Assembly (NCBI RefSeq): GCF_000189635.1
Contig: NW_002476317.1
Span: 62,001 to 126,000, forward strand
Reading direction: 5' to 3'
Source: Tetrahymena thermophila SB210
Taxonomy: Eukaryota; Ciliophora; Oligohymenophorea; Hymenostomatida; Tetrahymenidae
DNA: 64,000 bases
A model generated the notes under the pieces. It saw nothing but the letters and a program-made list of their open reading frames with translations. It did no database searches and had not been told where the DNA came from. This document shows positions 54,426-64,000 of this stretch, piece by piece. Position 1 is the stretch's first letter. Each line of letters starts with the position of its first letter. A program made the translations under genes and the position numbers.

Positions 54426-57400
54426 TCAGTTTTAAATCATTGTAACTTTTTTAAGCTAATGTTAATCAAAAAATACCTCTTCAAAATACACATCATCTAT
54501 TTTCGTAATTTTATAATAAATTGAGAGAAAACAAACATAACAAAAAACTTACACTTTTCTTAGCTTTGCTTTGCTAAATTTTGAAAGTCTTAATCTAAAT
54601 ATTTTTTTTGGCTAGAATCAAGTGTTATTTAATTAATTTTAATTATTTTTTAAATACCTTTTAAACAATTTATTGTATTAAATATATCATATTTAGCTAT
54701 TTTATTATAGATTTATTAGGAATCTTATTTTTAAAGATAATTAAGTCCTTTTAAATAGTTTCTGAGAGATTTGGGATAATTTTTCTTTTTCAGATAATAC
54801 TGAGCCTAAATAGTATAAGATTTTTATAATAGAATTTAAAAGGGTATTTGTAAATAGCTGGCATTTTTGTGACTTTAAACAATACTATCTAATTATTCTA
54901 ATTCTAATTTCATAACTTTTATTATTTCTTTAATAACTATTTATCTGTTTTTCATAAGATTATGACATTCAACTAGCTCTTACAAAGCTAAAATTTATAC
55001 GGTAAAGCCATTTATCACTTTGAGTAAATTTCTTGATTTGTTACTTTAAGCTATCTTTTTCATTATAAACTTACATTCATATAATAATTCGCATGCTTAA
55101 GATAGGATAAATTTTTTATCTTAAATATTAGCAGAATATTCATTAATTTAGTCATAGTTGCTATTCTATTCTTAAACATTTTGATATCTTTTTTGAGAAA
55201 AAAACTACTCCCTTGATGCAAAAAAATTTTATTCACTCTCTTTTAATAAAGTACTTTGCTTTAGTTATGTGCTCATTTTTTGTTAATATTGTAAACTCAT
55301 GCTATTAAAACCAAATTAATTCTATTTTTTTAGTAGTAAAAAAGAATTAAAATATTTAAATAGTTATTTAATAAAAAATACATTTGTTATTTCAAGTTTT
55401 TCATTTGAGTTTGCAATTTGATTTTAAGTTCTGAGATTTTTTATCTTCTAAAATAAATCTAAAAATTCATGATTTTTGTTTAAATTTTTTGTATTTACTA
55501 TAAATTTAATTAATAATTTTGCTAGAGTGTACTTTCTGCATGCATGGAGTTTCATGAATCCTTAAAAGCTATGATCCATGCAAATATTACTTAATTTTTA
55601 CTAATCATTTTATCCTAAAAGATACTTTTACTTTATTTGATCATACATTTATTCAGAAATAATATTACACTATTATGAATAAATAATTCCTTCTTTTAAT
55701 TGTTTAGATTAAGAGCTCAAGTTAGATAAATTGTTATAACTTTTCAGATTAAAATTGAAAATAATTTATTATGAATAAACGCAATACAAATATTTTAATA
55801 ATTTTACCAAAGAGCAAGCCCTGCATTATTTTAAAATATAGTAAAATCCTAAATAGCTTTTAAGTATATTTCTTATTACTTTTACAGATTACACTTTTTC
55901 AGGTCATCTATTTGTTATGTTAACTCTGATTTAAAGTTTAAAACTGCTTGATTTATGGCCTAAAGCAATATCTTCAATTCATATTAAGTTTTCATTTTTC
56001 CAGAATCAATCAATTAATTAAATTAATATATCCTTTTTTTCATAAGTAAAATCCTTTGTAGTTGAAAAGTAAATTTAGTTTGATGGTTCAATTTAATCAA
56101 TAAATGAATTTATTTATTTATTTACTCTGTTGATTTAGCTTCGTTGATAAATGAATTTAGTATTGAAATAGGAATTTCAAAATTAAATTTAAGAAACTAT
56201 ATCACAATAATACTTAGAAAAAAGAAAATTAGAAGGAAAATGCAAAAAGTAATAATTATCCAATTTTGCAGTAGTTTTTCTGTTTCAATTTTGATTTCAT
56301 CTAAAACATTTAAATTATAATGAGAGTTCAATGAATTTACTAAATAGCCTACTATTAAAGTGTATTAATTATATAAATCTCCATAACAGACTTATATTGT
56401 TGATACGTACGTTAGAAAGAGTGTTTAATTTTTATAAATATTATAAATTTTACTATTTGGTTTTTATATCTTACAACCATTTTCTCTTATTTCCCTATTT
56501 GTAAAAATACTCCCAAGTTACTATATATATTATTCTATTTCTTCTTCCTTATTTGTAGAATTACTAAACTCTAAATCTAAAATACTAGTTGCATTTACTT
56601 TAATTCATTTGAATAATTATTTAAATATAATAAAAAAATAAATTTTACCATTCATCTATGGATGACTTATTGCCTAATACTCATTATATAATTCAGGCTA
56701 CAAAGGAACTGGCTAAGAAGGAGCTATTATATAAGAATATTCTTCTTGGCTGGATTAAAGTTTTATATTTTATTATAAAATTTGTAAATTTATATCTATC
56801 CCAAAAACTCCGAGCAAAGTGCTATTTATATTTGGAATAAATTCAAAATTAGATTCTTAATTTTAATTTGTTTAATTTAATATTCTAATAGTAGCAGTTG
56901 CCAAAATAACACCTGTTAAAGCGTCAACGTATGGATTGGTATAAGTCCTATCATTTTAAAAGTCAAATTTTATTTTTAAAAAAATTTTATTTTTATTTAC
57001 ATGTAATTATATGCTCCATTTATATACCAAGGTCTACATCTCCATTCTACAGGAAAAAGCCTTTTAACATTATAGAAAGAACATTAACACTCATCAGTAC
57101 CAGGTTAAATACATGATACATTGTTTAAATCTTTTTTATAAAATGCTTCGAATTGATCAACATTTGTAAATTTATATTTTTTATATTATCCATTCACTCG
57201 TGTGCAATCAAAAGGCCCTCCAAAATAGGAATTATTAATAGAATCAATCTCCAAAGATATTCTAATTTATATATTGATAAAGCAATCATCGTAAAAATAT
57301 TTTGTAATAAAAATTAATTTTTAAAAATATTAATTGAGAAGGAATGGATAAAAAATTATTTTTAAGTTTAATCATTATTAAATTGAAAAAAGTTTCTAAT

Positions 57401-58358
57401 TAACTTACTGATAAGTATTTAATAGCATTATCCCATCATCCTAGAAGTTTATATAAATAATTTTTGATTATACATCTAAGAATCTTGAATTGTAAGATAT
57501 AGACACTTGTAAGGATTTAAATAAAAAATACTTCATCATTCTTTACTTCTATAATTCAGTTAAAGAACTCCAAAGATACAGCTAAGAAGATGAAAAAGAT
57601 ATATACTACAAAGCATCTATTAAAAAAATAATATAAAATATATTAAAAGAATAAGATATTTATTTACCATATGCTTAATCGGTTAATTTTGGATCATCAA
57701 TAAAATAGGCTTCAACTTATTTTTAACATAATTCGTTATCATTGCATTTTTCATAATATGGGCACATTATTTCATTAGAATAATCATTTGTAATTTTTAC
57801 GTTTTGTTAGTTATCTAAATTTTCCATCCTTTAATAATTCCAACTTACTATATAAAAGTTAAAAAAGTAAGTAAATGATTTATTTGAAAAAATGGCTTAT
57901 TTTTAAAATTATTTTTACCTAAATTTTCTATTGGCGTAAAAAAAGTTTATTTTAAAAATTAACTCTAAACTTAGGCGTTTGTTGTAAAAATTTAAAATGA
58001 AGTTAACATTCTTTTTTTCTCTGCTTCATTTTTTTAAATCAGATACCAAAGTTGATTTTCTTAAATCTCATCCATTAAGTCTTGGTAGCTATTGTTAAAA
58101 AAATGATAATAAAATGAGGATATTTATTAAATTCAATAGCCAAATCATTTACGATTATTGATAAGCAATTAGATTGAATGCGAAATAGTAGCCTATTAGT
58201 GTTGAAATAGTTAAAATAAAGTAGGGTATGAATATAGTCAGAAGTCTTTTCTTTTTCTCGTTTAATTTAAAATATTTTTTATTTAATTTAAATGATTTTA
58301 TCTTTTCTTTAAATTATTAAGAAAGGTTTTATTAGCTCTTTTTTTTTATACTTTGCAT
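54426..58358 (-). CDS. Cache-domain two-pass membrane protein with TPR-like tail, array copy F
   Basis: The most divergent copy, with the longest basic N-terminus: MQSIKKKSQQNLSQQFKEKI, then KLNEKKKRLLTIFIPYFILT into the first helix. The ectodomain keeps CQCSFYNVKRLFPVEWRC and RPWY (codons 57027-57041). The second helix, LLQNWIIITFCIFLLIFFLS, is followed by FLKFNFEIPISILNSFIN, very like copy A at the same point. The terminal exon, 54496-54426, encodes DDVYFEEVFFDQHQLKKVTM plus IQN. Several short introns interrupt it. Its edge position and divergence suggest that it is an older member of the array. Confidence 0.83.
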
Positions 58359-58484
58359 CTTTTATTTGATGCTATTTTATTATATCATTTTTAATTATTT
58401 AATATTTACTTCTACTTAATCTTTTTAGTTAATAATATTGCTTTATCAATTAACTAAAAGAACTTTTAATTAAAGAAATAATTG

Positions 58485-58501
58485 ATATATATATATATAT
58501 A
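58485..58501. repeat. (AT)n microsatellite
   Basis: Seventeen bases of strictly alternating A and T just upstream of copy F. Confidence 0.8.
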
Positions 58502-58621
58502 CTTATTCAAATTTCTTAAATAATTTAGTTATATTTGTTAAATAACTAATAAATTTTTTTAGTATAATTAATAGATGATAATATACATATTCATATTTTT
58601 TTATTTTAAATAATTATAAAC

Positions 58622-59156
58622 TTTGCATTAAACTCTAAATAATTATAATTTGATAATTTAATAAAATTTATTTTGTAATTATTTTATTAAAGACAATTTA
58701 GTTAAAATAATAATTAAATATTTTAAAGTTAAGTAAACGATATTTCAAAATTTTATGATAAATCCTTAATAAAGTATAAAGATATTTATCATAGATATCA
58801 TCCTTTTTTAGCATTAATTCAAATACAATATATTGAATGTGAAATAAAATTTATGAATCAAATTTAATAAATTTTAAAAACTTAGTCAATTTTTTTGTAG
58901 AAAATAATTTTAAATAAGAAAAATAAATTTTACTATTCATTTATAAAATTTATTTGTAAATCTGTAATTAAATGTAAATAAAATTCTAAAATTTTTAGTG
59001 TTATTAATATAATATATTTTTATATAGATAGTAAATTCTTTAAAATTATAAATAAAAATCATAAATTTTGTTGTATGCTAAATTATATAAATAGTCCTTA
59101 TAAATAGAATTAAAAAATATAAATTATTGATATCAGCATTTTTAGTATGATTTCAA
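58622..59156. repeat. Direct tandem repeat, unit 1 (about 0.53 kb)
   Basis: Base-by-base reading shows the same ordered landmarks in this unit and the next: ATTTCAAAATTTTATGATAA, TAGATATCATCCTTTTTT, GCATTAATTCAAATACAATA and ATTGATATCAGCATTTTT. Differences are scattered substitutions and small indels. It is non-coding and no terminal inverted repeats were seen. Confidence 0.88.
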
Positions 59157-59672
59157 TTACATTAAATTCTAAATAATTTTATAATTTAATAAAATTTACT
59201 TTGTGATTATTTTATTAAAAACAATTTAGTTAAAATAACAATTAAATATTATAAAGTTAAGTAAAAATGCTATTTCAAAATTTTATGATAAATCTTTAAT
59301 AAAATATAAATATATTTATAATAGATATCATCCTTTTTTGGCATTAATTCAAATACAATATATTTTATGCGAAATAAAATATATGAATAAAATTACAAAA
59401 CTTTGTCAAATTTTTTGGAAAAAAATAATTTTAAAAAAGAAAAATAAATTGTATTATTCATTTATAAAATTATATTGTATAATCTGTAATTAAATGTAAA
59501 TAAAATTCTAAAATTTTTATTGTTATTAATATAATATATTTTTAAATAGATAGTAAATTCTTTAAAATTATAAATAAATATCATAAATTTTGTTATATGC
59601 TGAATCCTTATAAATTGAATAAAAAAATATAAATAAATTATTGATATCAGCATTTTTTAGTATGATTTCAAA
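59157..59672. repeat. Direct tandem repeat, unit 2 (about 0.52 kb)
   Basis: Second copy of the unit at 58622-59156, immediately adjacent and in the same orientation, ending with the same TAGTATGATTTCAA sequence. About 100 bases after it (to ~59780) loosely resemble the middle of the unit and may be a decayed partial third copy. Confidence 0.88.
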
Positions 59673-60010
59673 TAAAATTTATTTTTTATATTTAATACCA
59701 AATCAATAAAATTTGTGAAGAAAATCTAAAATATTAATAAATTTAGTCAATTATTTTGTAAAAAAAATTATTTTATAAAAGTTAAATTGATTTGAAAAGA
59801 GAAAAACATTAAGATTTATAATTTATAATATTTAAGTAATTTTTTGTTTATACTTGCTTTTAAAAATTGATAAGACTTGTTTAATTCATAAAATAACTAA
59901 ATAATAATCAATTTCAAGATATAATAAATAAGTAGAGATAGATTATTCAAAAAATTATATATTTTCAAATGATTAACCTAATATCAAAGAAAAATGTACG
60001 CTTAATAAAA

Positions 60011-62505
60011 ATGTTTTTGGTCTCAGATCGGTTAGAATAAATAATACTTTTAATGAGTATTTCAATATTTTTTGCTATAGAATTTACTAATGATCTTTTT
60101 ACGATATCATCATATGATTTAGAGTCTTATTTTTTAAAGGAGAAATTGCTAAGCAGTTTTAAAAGCATATAATCTATAGATGATTGGTATAATTGGATAT
60201 AAAATGAATTTGCTTTAAGTGTTTTAAATGATGATGTCTCTCAAATTAAGAGTGGTGAAAAGTACATATTTGGTGCACCTAGAATATTTAATTTTTATTT
60301 GGAATATCCATCAGTATGTTTGGATTATGTTTTAAATACAAATTTCAATTATTAAGCTTTATGCTATCCACAAACTTAAAACGATTTATAAAATTTATTG
60401 ATCAATTAAATTCCAAAACCGAGTGATTCTACTTTATGCATAAATCCTAATTGCAGTGAATTTACAGTGAATTAACAAAGCTAGATTCATGTATTAATCC
60501 CTCATATTTAGAATCCTGTAAAAATGAATGTTTTCACTGTAGAAATCAAAGCTTCTTCTCGTGATAAATTTAAACAAATTATTTAAGATCAACTAGCAAA
60601 TAGTGGATGGATTTCTGATACAAATTCAAGGATTTTTGGTAATAAAAATAATTTAAATCTAAAGTTAAATTAATTGTTTTTTTATAAATCAGGTATTGAA
60701 TTTACTGTAATATATCCAGGTTCATAAGATATTAGGACTTATTAATTCGTTTTAGAAAACTTTTTAGGCATTTATTTTTCAAATTTAAGAACAATATCTG
60801 CTTCAAAATATGTAGGTTTAGAAGTCTATTTAAATGTGATGCTCAGCTTTTATTTAATAACTACATTTTTCAATTAATTAAAAACTATCATTGAGTGCAA
60901 TTATATTTACAAGCCTAGATATATTCTTATTTAAATTGGCATAATTATAGAGTTGTGCTATACTATTCTATATTTTTTAGAGTCTTAAGAATATTTTAAA
61001 ACTTTTACCAATAATCATGCATTTGATGGCAGTCATGTACAAAATAGCTCTTTCGTTAATGTAAATAGCTTTGTAGATATAGCTGATTTGAAAACATTCT
61101 TTGTATCTCTCAACTTTATATTTGTTCCATTTAAATTATTCAACCTTTTTTCCTGGCTTAAAAATGCTCAATATTTTGTGAAATTTGCTAATGTAATTTT
61201 TAGGTAAAAAATAAAATACTAACAGTAAAATTTTTTAATACTTTTTATTATATTATGAATTGTAATAGGAGTATGTACGGTCTCATAAGACTTTGTGTAG
61301 TTTTAGCTACTTTATATCTTTGCTGGATGGTTGCTATCTTCTTAGGATTAAAGTCTTATAACCCTGATTTCGATACACTCTTTAAAGCTCTGGTCAGTTT
61401 TATAACTTATGAACCTAGTTAGATTCTATTGAATTAGAGAGTTCAGTACTCTGTTAGTCTAAAAAGTATCTATTTCATATACACTCTAATGCTTTAGCTG
61501 ATGAAGTAAATTTTATATATACTAATTGTTGCTGTTGTTTTAAATGGTTTACAACAATCTCAAGACTTTGAGTTTAATTATAGAGATCCTTTTCAGAACT
61601 AAGTTGTGGAACAAGTGGGAGAGGTTTGTAGAAAACTTGACAAATTTGAAAAATAAACTCTCTCAGTAATTAAAGGTAAATAAAAATTAGTAAATGAAAA
61701 GATAATTATTTGGCTTAAAACCCCTCATGATTATGTAATAAGCGAACGATAAGCATATCTGAATGAAAAAATAAAAAAATCAATTCTTAAAAAATAGATT
61801 AAGCTTATTGAGTTTTATACTATATAAGAAGTGCGCGAATTTTTAGAATATTTATTTAAGTTAAAGCCTAATTTGCTCTATTAAAGTTCTCACTACTTTC
61901 GTATATTGCTAGATTTTAACTTTAAATTACCAAATAATAACTAAGAAGGCAATTAAGGATAAAATGATTTGAAGGCAAATAAAAATAAAAATAAAAGACA
62001 CAATTTCTAATCTGAGTTAGATGAATTTGATATAGCAGATTTAATGGCAAAGCATATCCTTTAATTTGAAAATTTTTTAAAAGTTTTAAAGGATAAGGGG
62101 TCTTCTATACCTGTTTTGTTTAATTGTTTATCAAGCATATCTATCAATGACAAGGCAAGGCTAATTAAATTATACAATCATCAATTTTTCACTAATGATT
62201 ACTTTGAAATAAAGAATTTTACTTCGCTGAAGCCACTTAACTACAAAAACTAGAAGTAGACAATATTGTTAGAGTAGAAAGATAACTAAAATTAAGATAA
62301 AACACAAAAAAATAATTAAAATATTTTGGCTGAAGGTAATCCAACAGATGTCACAGAGTCAGAAAATTTCGAAGATTATTACAACGAAGCAGAATCCCAA
62401 ATAAATGATATTTATGTAGAAGATGATTCATACAATGAAGAGGGACTGCTGAATGTTGATTAATATTCATAAAACATGTTTCAACAATACAATTACAATG
62501 ATTGA
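60011..62505 (+). CDS. Polycystin-2-like (TRPP) cation channel, 809 aa
   Basis: Two exons, 60011-61203 and 61269-62505, flank a 65-base GT-AG intron and give exactly 810 codons including TGA. S1 lies near the N-terminus (QIILLMSISIFFAIEF). It is followed by a polycystin extracellular (TOP-like) domain with SIDDWYNWIQNEFALSV, FGAPRI, cysteine pairs (CINPNC), DQLANSGWISDTNSRIF and GIEFTVIYPG, in the same order as human PKD2. Further helices follow: LEVYLNVMLSFYLITTFFNQ, ILIQIGIIIELCYTILYFLE, FFVSLNFIFVPFKLFNLFSW and LCVVLATLYLCWMVAIFLGL. The pore region (DTLFKALVSFITYEPSQ) lacks the canonical Leu-Gly-Asp filter. The C-terminal ~300 residues are cytoplasmic, Lys- then Asp/Glu/Gln-rich. It is the only plus-strand gene here. 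In ciliates such channels could act in cilia, but location is not shown. Confidence 0.87.
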
Positions 62506-62808
62506 ATGAATGAATTATTGAGGTTAATAGTTTCATTTATGTAAAAAAGTAAAATAAATTTTTCTTCGAAAAAAAGAATAATCTATCTATCTATATCTCT
62601 CTAAATAATATGCCAATTTATGTTATTAGAGCTAAAAAGTATTAAGAAATTTAATATATTTTCTATCAAAATAAAATATTATTGTTCTTGTAAACACATC
62701 TTTAATTCAATACATGTTTTTATAAAAATTAAAATTTTAGTAATTTTTTTAATTAATTCCTAAGCCATATAAATGTAAATAATTATCAGATATAGTTGAA
62801 ATTCTATC
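62506..62808. other. Convergent 3' intergenic region
   Basis: About 300 bases between two converging stops, so it should hold both 3' UTRs and polyadenylation sites. It contains a short tetranucleotide run and otherwise nothing. Confidence 0.6.
62581..62600. repeat. (ATCT)n microsatellite
   Basis: Short imperfect ATCT/TATC run just downstream of the polycystin-like gene. Confidence 0.7.
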
Positions 62809-63546
62809 TCATATTTTTTTTGCATCATTTGCAGCGTCAATACCGATACGACGCATTTCCTCTTATTCAACAAGTAATTAGGTTTGTAAGTGATAATTAA
62901 CATAATCTTTTCCATAAACTTTATTAGCTTTATGACGCAAATTTTCAGAAAGCTATTTTGAATAAACTTTTAAAAATTCTATAAGATCAGCTCTCTCTTC
63001 TTCACTTTTAATACCACCTCCAAATATTTCACATTTATTACCACTAATTAAAGTACGAGGATTTTGCAAGAAATAGAATAAATTGCGTGTTGTCCATACG
63101 TAAGAACTTTTAACTAAGCTTGGGCTATAGTTATAATATGGATCTGCACCAGCTCTGCGTCCATAAATTAAACCTAAAGCAGGACCAGTAGTTTTTCTAC
63201 CTTAGTTATTTGTTTCTAATGAATGACAACTTGAGCAATGTTGCATAAAAACTCTAGAACCTTCAACAAAGTCTCCATCAACAGGAATTTTCTTATCCTT
63301 TTCGTCTCCCTTATATATATGTTCCTTTGATTTAGCAATTTGTATTTTTTTAAGCTCAAATCTTTCTTCGAATTTCTTTAAACCTTTGATCTTTTCACTT
63401 TCTAAACTTTCTTCAAGTTCATTTATTTCCTTTTGCATATCTTTTTTTGGTACGCCTGTATATGTATAAAATTTATCACCCCATTTTTTTTCAGCTTCTT
63501 CTGGAGAAATTGTTCCTTCTGGTTAGGGTCCTTTTGGTCTGTTCAT
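62809..63546 (-). CDS. Cytochrome c-like haem protein with N-terminal extension, 245 aa
   Basis: A single exon of 246 codons. Residues 1-~85 are an extension (MNRPKGPQPEGTISPEEAEK, then ELEESLESEKIKGLKKFEER, a likely helix or coiled coil). A class I cytochrome c fold follows: the haem-attachment motif CSSCH at residues 104-108, GPALGLIYGRRAGADPYYNY, YVWTTRNLFYFLQNP, ISGNKCEIFGG and SEEERADLIEFLK. This matches the NPKKYIPGTKM...KKEERADLIAYLKK block of mitochondrial cytochrome c. The residue in the axial Met80 position is Cys (about residue 171). A C-terminal helical tail (LLVEQEEMRRIGIDAANDAK) is also extra. No classic presequence is visible, but an upstream exon beyond 63546 is possible since the frame stays open. 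It is probably a mitochondrial intermembrane-space or respiratory-complex protein. Confidence 0.85.
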
Positions 63547-64000
63547 ATATACTTACTTTTGAGTAGAAAAATTAATGACAATATCAGAATAAATATCTTT
63601 TTAATTTTTTTAATTTCTGGAAAAAAAAAAGTTAATTATAAAATTAAAATCATACTAAATAGATTTTTTAACTAAATACTGATAGTAAATTATCTTAAAT
63701 CCTTCATATACAAATTAATGCTTTTATTAATTAATTAATACTAATAAAACATATTAACAGAGTTAAAAATATTATTTATCTAATTTGCTATTAAAACAAA
63801 GAATATTACCATAAAAGTAATCAGGATACATATATTTAAAAGATTTTAAGATAAAATTGTTAATAATTCAGCAATTATTGAATTAGTTGGTTTTTAATTT
63901 AAAATTTCTCATATTATTGTTTGATGAGTTTAAAAATTTATTATTGTATTCGCTTGTTATTTCTCTTTATTATTTTATTTAGCATAAATTTGAATTTAAA
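63547..64000. other. Right-edge flank
   Basis: AT-rich DNA upstream of the cytochrome c-like gene. A short in-frame stretch directly before its ATG and an ATG near 63705 leave room for an upstream mini-exon, but this is unproven. No other gene is visible to the window end. Confidence 0.5.

Larger units (their letters stand above)
31546..58358 (-). repeat. Tandem array of six Cache/TPR transmembrane paralogues (A-F)
   Basis: Six homologous genes in the same orientation. The conserved Arg-Cys-Arg-Pro-Trp codons fall at 34047-34061 (A), 38735-38749 (B), 43858-43872 (C), 48406-48420 (D), 52876-52890 (E) and 57027-57041 (F), giving spacings of roughly 4.2-5.1 kb. A and B share long near-identical nucleotide stretches. 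C, D and E form a looser group and F stands apart. Spacers are 0.35-1.2 kb. The arrangement is a classic local gene-family expansion by unequal crossing over. Confidence 0.92.
58359..60010. other. Gene-free spacer with tandem duplication
   Basis: A 1.65-kb spacer between divergently transcribed genes, copy F (minus) and the polycystin-like gene (plus). It must contain both promoters. Most of it is taken up by the direct duplication listed separately; the rest is AT-rich with no coding signal. Confidence 0.6.

Noticed and set aside
56658-57116. Two short plus-strand open frames
   Set aside because: Both are antisense shadows of array copy F exons, including the codons for its Arg-Cys-Arg-Pro-Trp motif.
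31546-58358. Possibility that the repeated 4-5 kb units are a mobile element
   Set aside because: The repeats are intron-containing host-like membrane protein genes with no terminal repeats, transposase or reverse transcriptase; direct tandem order fits gene duplication.
59462-59653. Minus-strand 63-codon open frame
   Set aside because: It falls inside the second non-coding tandem repeat unit; the frame is not kept in unit 1 and the composition is pure AT bias.
1-64000. tRNA, rRNA, telomeric (CCCCAA) repeats, CRISPR arrays and viral elements
   Set aside because: None could be recognised on either strand when reading the sequence.

Overview
The window is nuclear DNA from an oligohymenophorean ciliate resembling Tetrahymena. 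It is extremely AT-rich, introns are short, and the genes read through only if TAA and TAG are translated as glutamine with TGA as the sole stop. The clearest proof is the FATC tail of a TOR kinase ending in Trp-Phe-TGA (1495-1590), where in-frame TAA codons fall at glutamine positions. No telomeric repeats, rRNA, tRNA, CRISPR or viral elements were seen. All gene coordinates below are spans from start to stop and include introns. Function calls come from reading the translated protein, not from database searches.

Left block (1-30912), all on the minus strand. The left edge holds the 5' part of one TOR kinase gene, followed by a second, complete TOR gene, so two TOR paralogues stand head to tail. 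Next come a large EF-hand/IQ protein, WDR92 (a dynein preassembly WD40 protein), SRP72 (a signal recognition particle subunit), and three unrecognised glutamine/asparagine-rich proteins, at least one with a coiled-coil C-terminus.

Middle block (31546-58358), all on the minus strand. Six paralogous genes stand in direct tandem at a period of about 4.2-5.1 kb. Each encodes a short cytoplasmic N-terminus, a transmembrane helix, a cysteine-containing extracellular domain with Cache-type hallmarks, a second transmembrane helix, and a long cytoplasmic TPR-like tail. Each ends in a tiny separate exon carrying a shared hydrophobic/acidic motif. Copies A and B are very close; F is the most divergent. 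This looks like an expanding family of sensor or receptor proteins and is the most striking structure in the window.

Right block (58359-64000). A spacer carries a direct tandem duplication of about 0.52 kb. It is followed by the only plus-strand gene, a polycystin-2-like TRP channel, and then by a convergent minus-strand gene for an unusual cytochrome c-like protein in which a cysteine occupies the usual axial methionine position.

Themes: nutrient and growth signalling (TOR), cilium-related functions (WDR92, polycystin, calcium-binding EF-hand protein) and environmental sensing (Cache array). No operon-like arrangement is implied. Thirteen of the fourteen genes inside the window or running off it lie on one strand.
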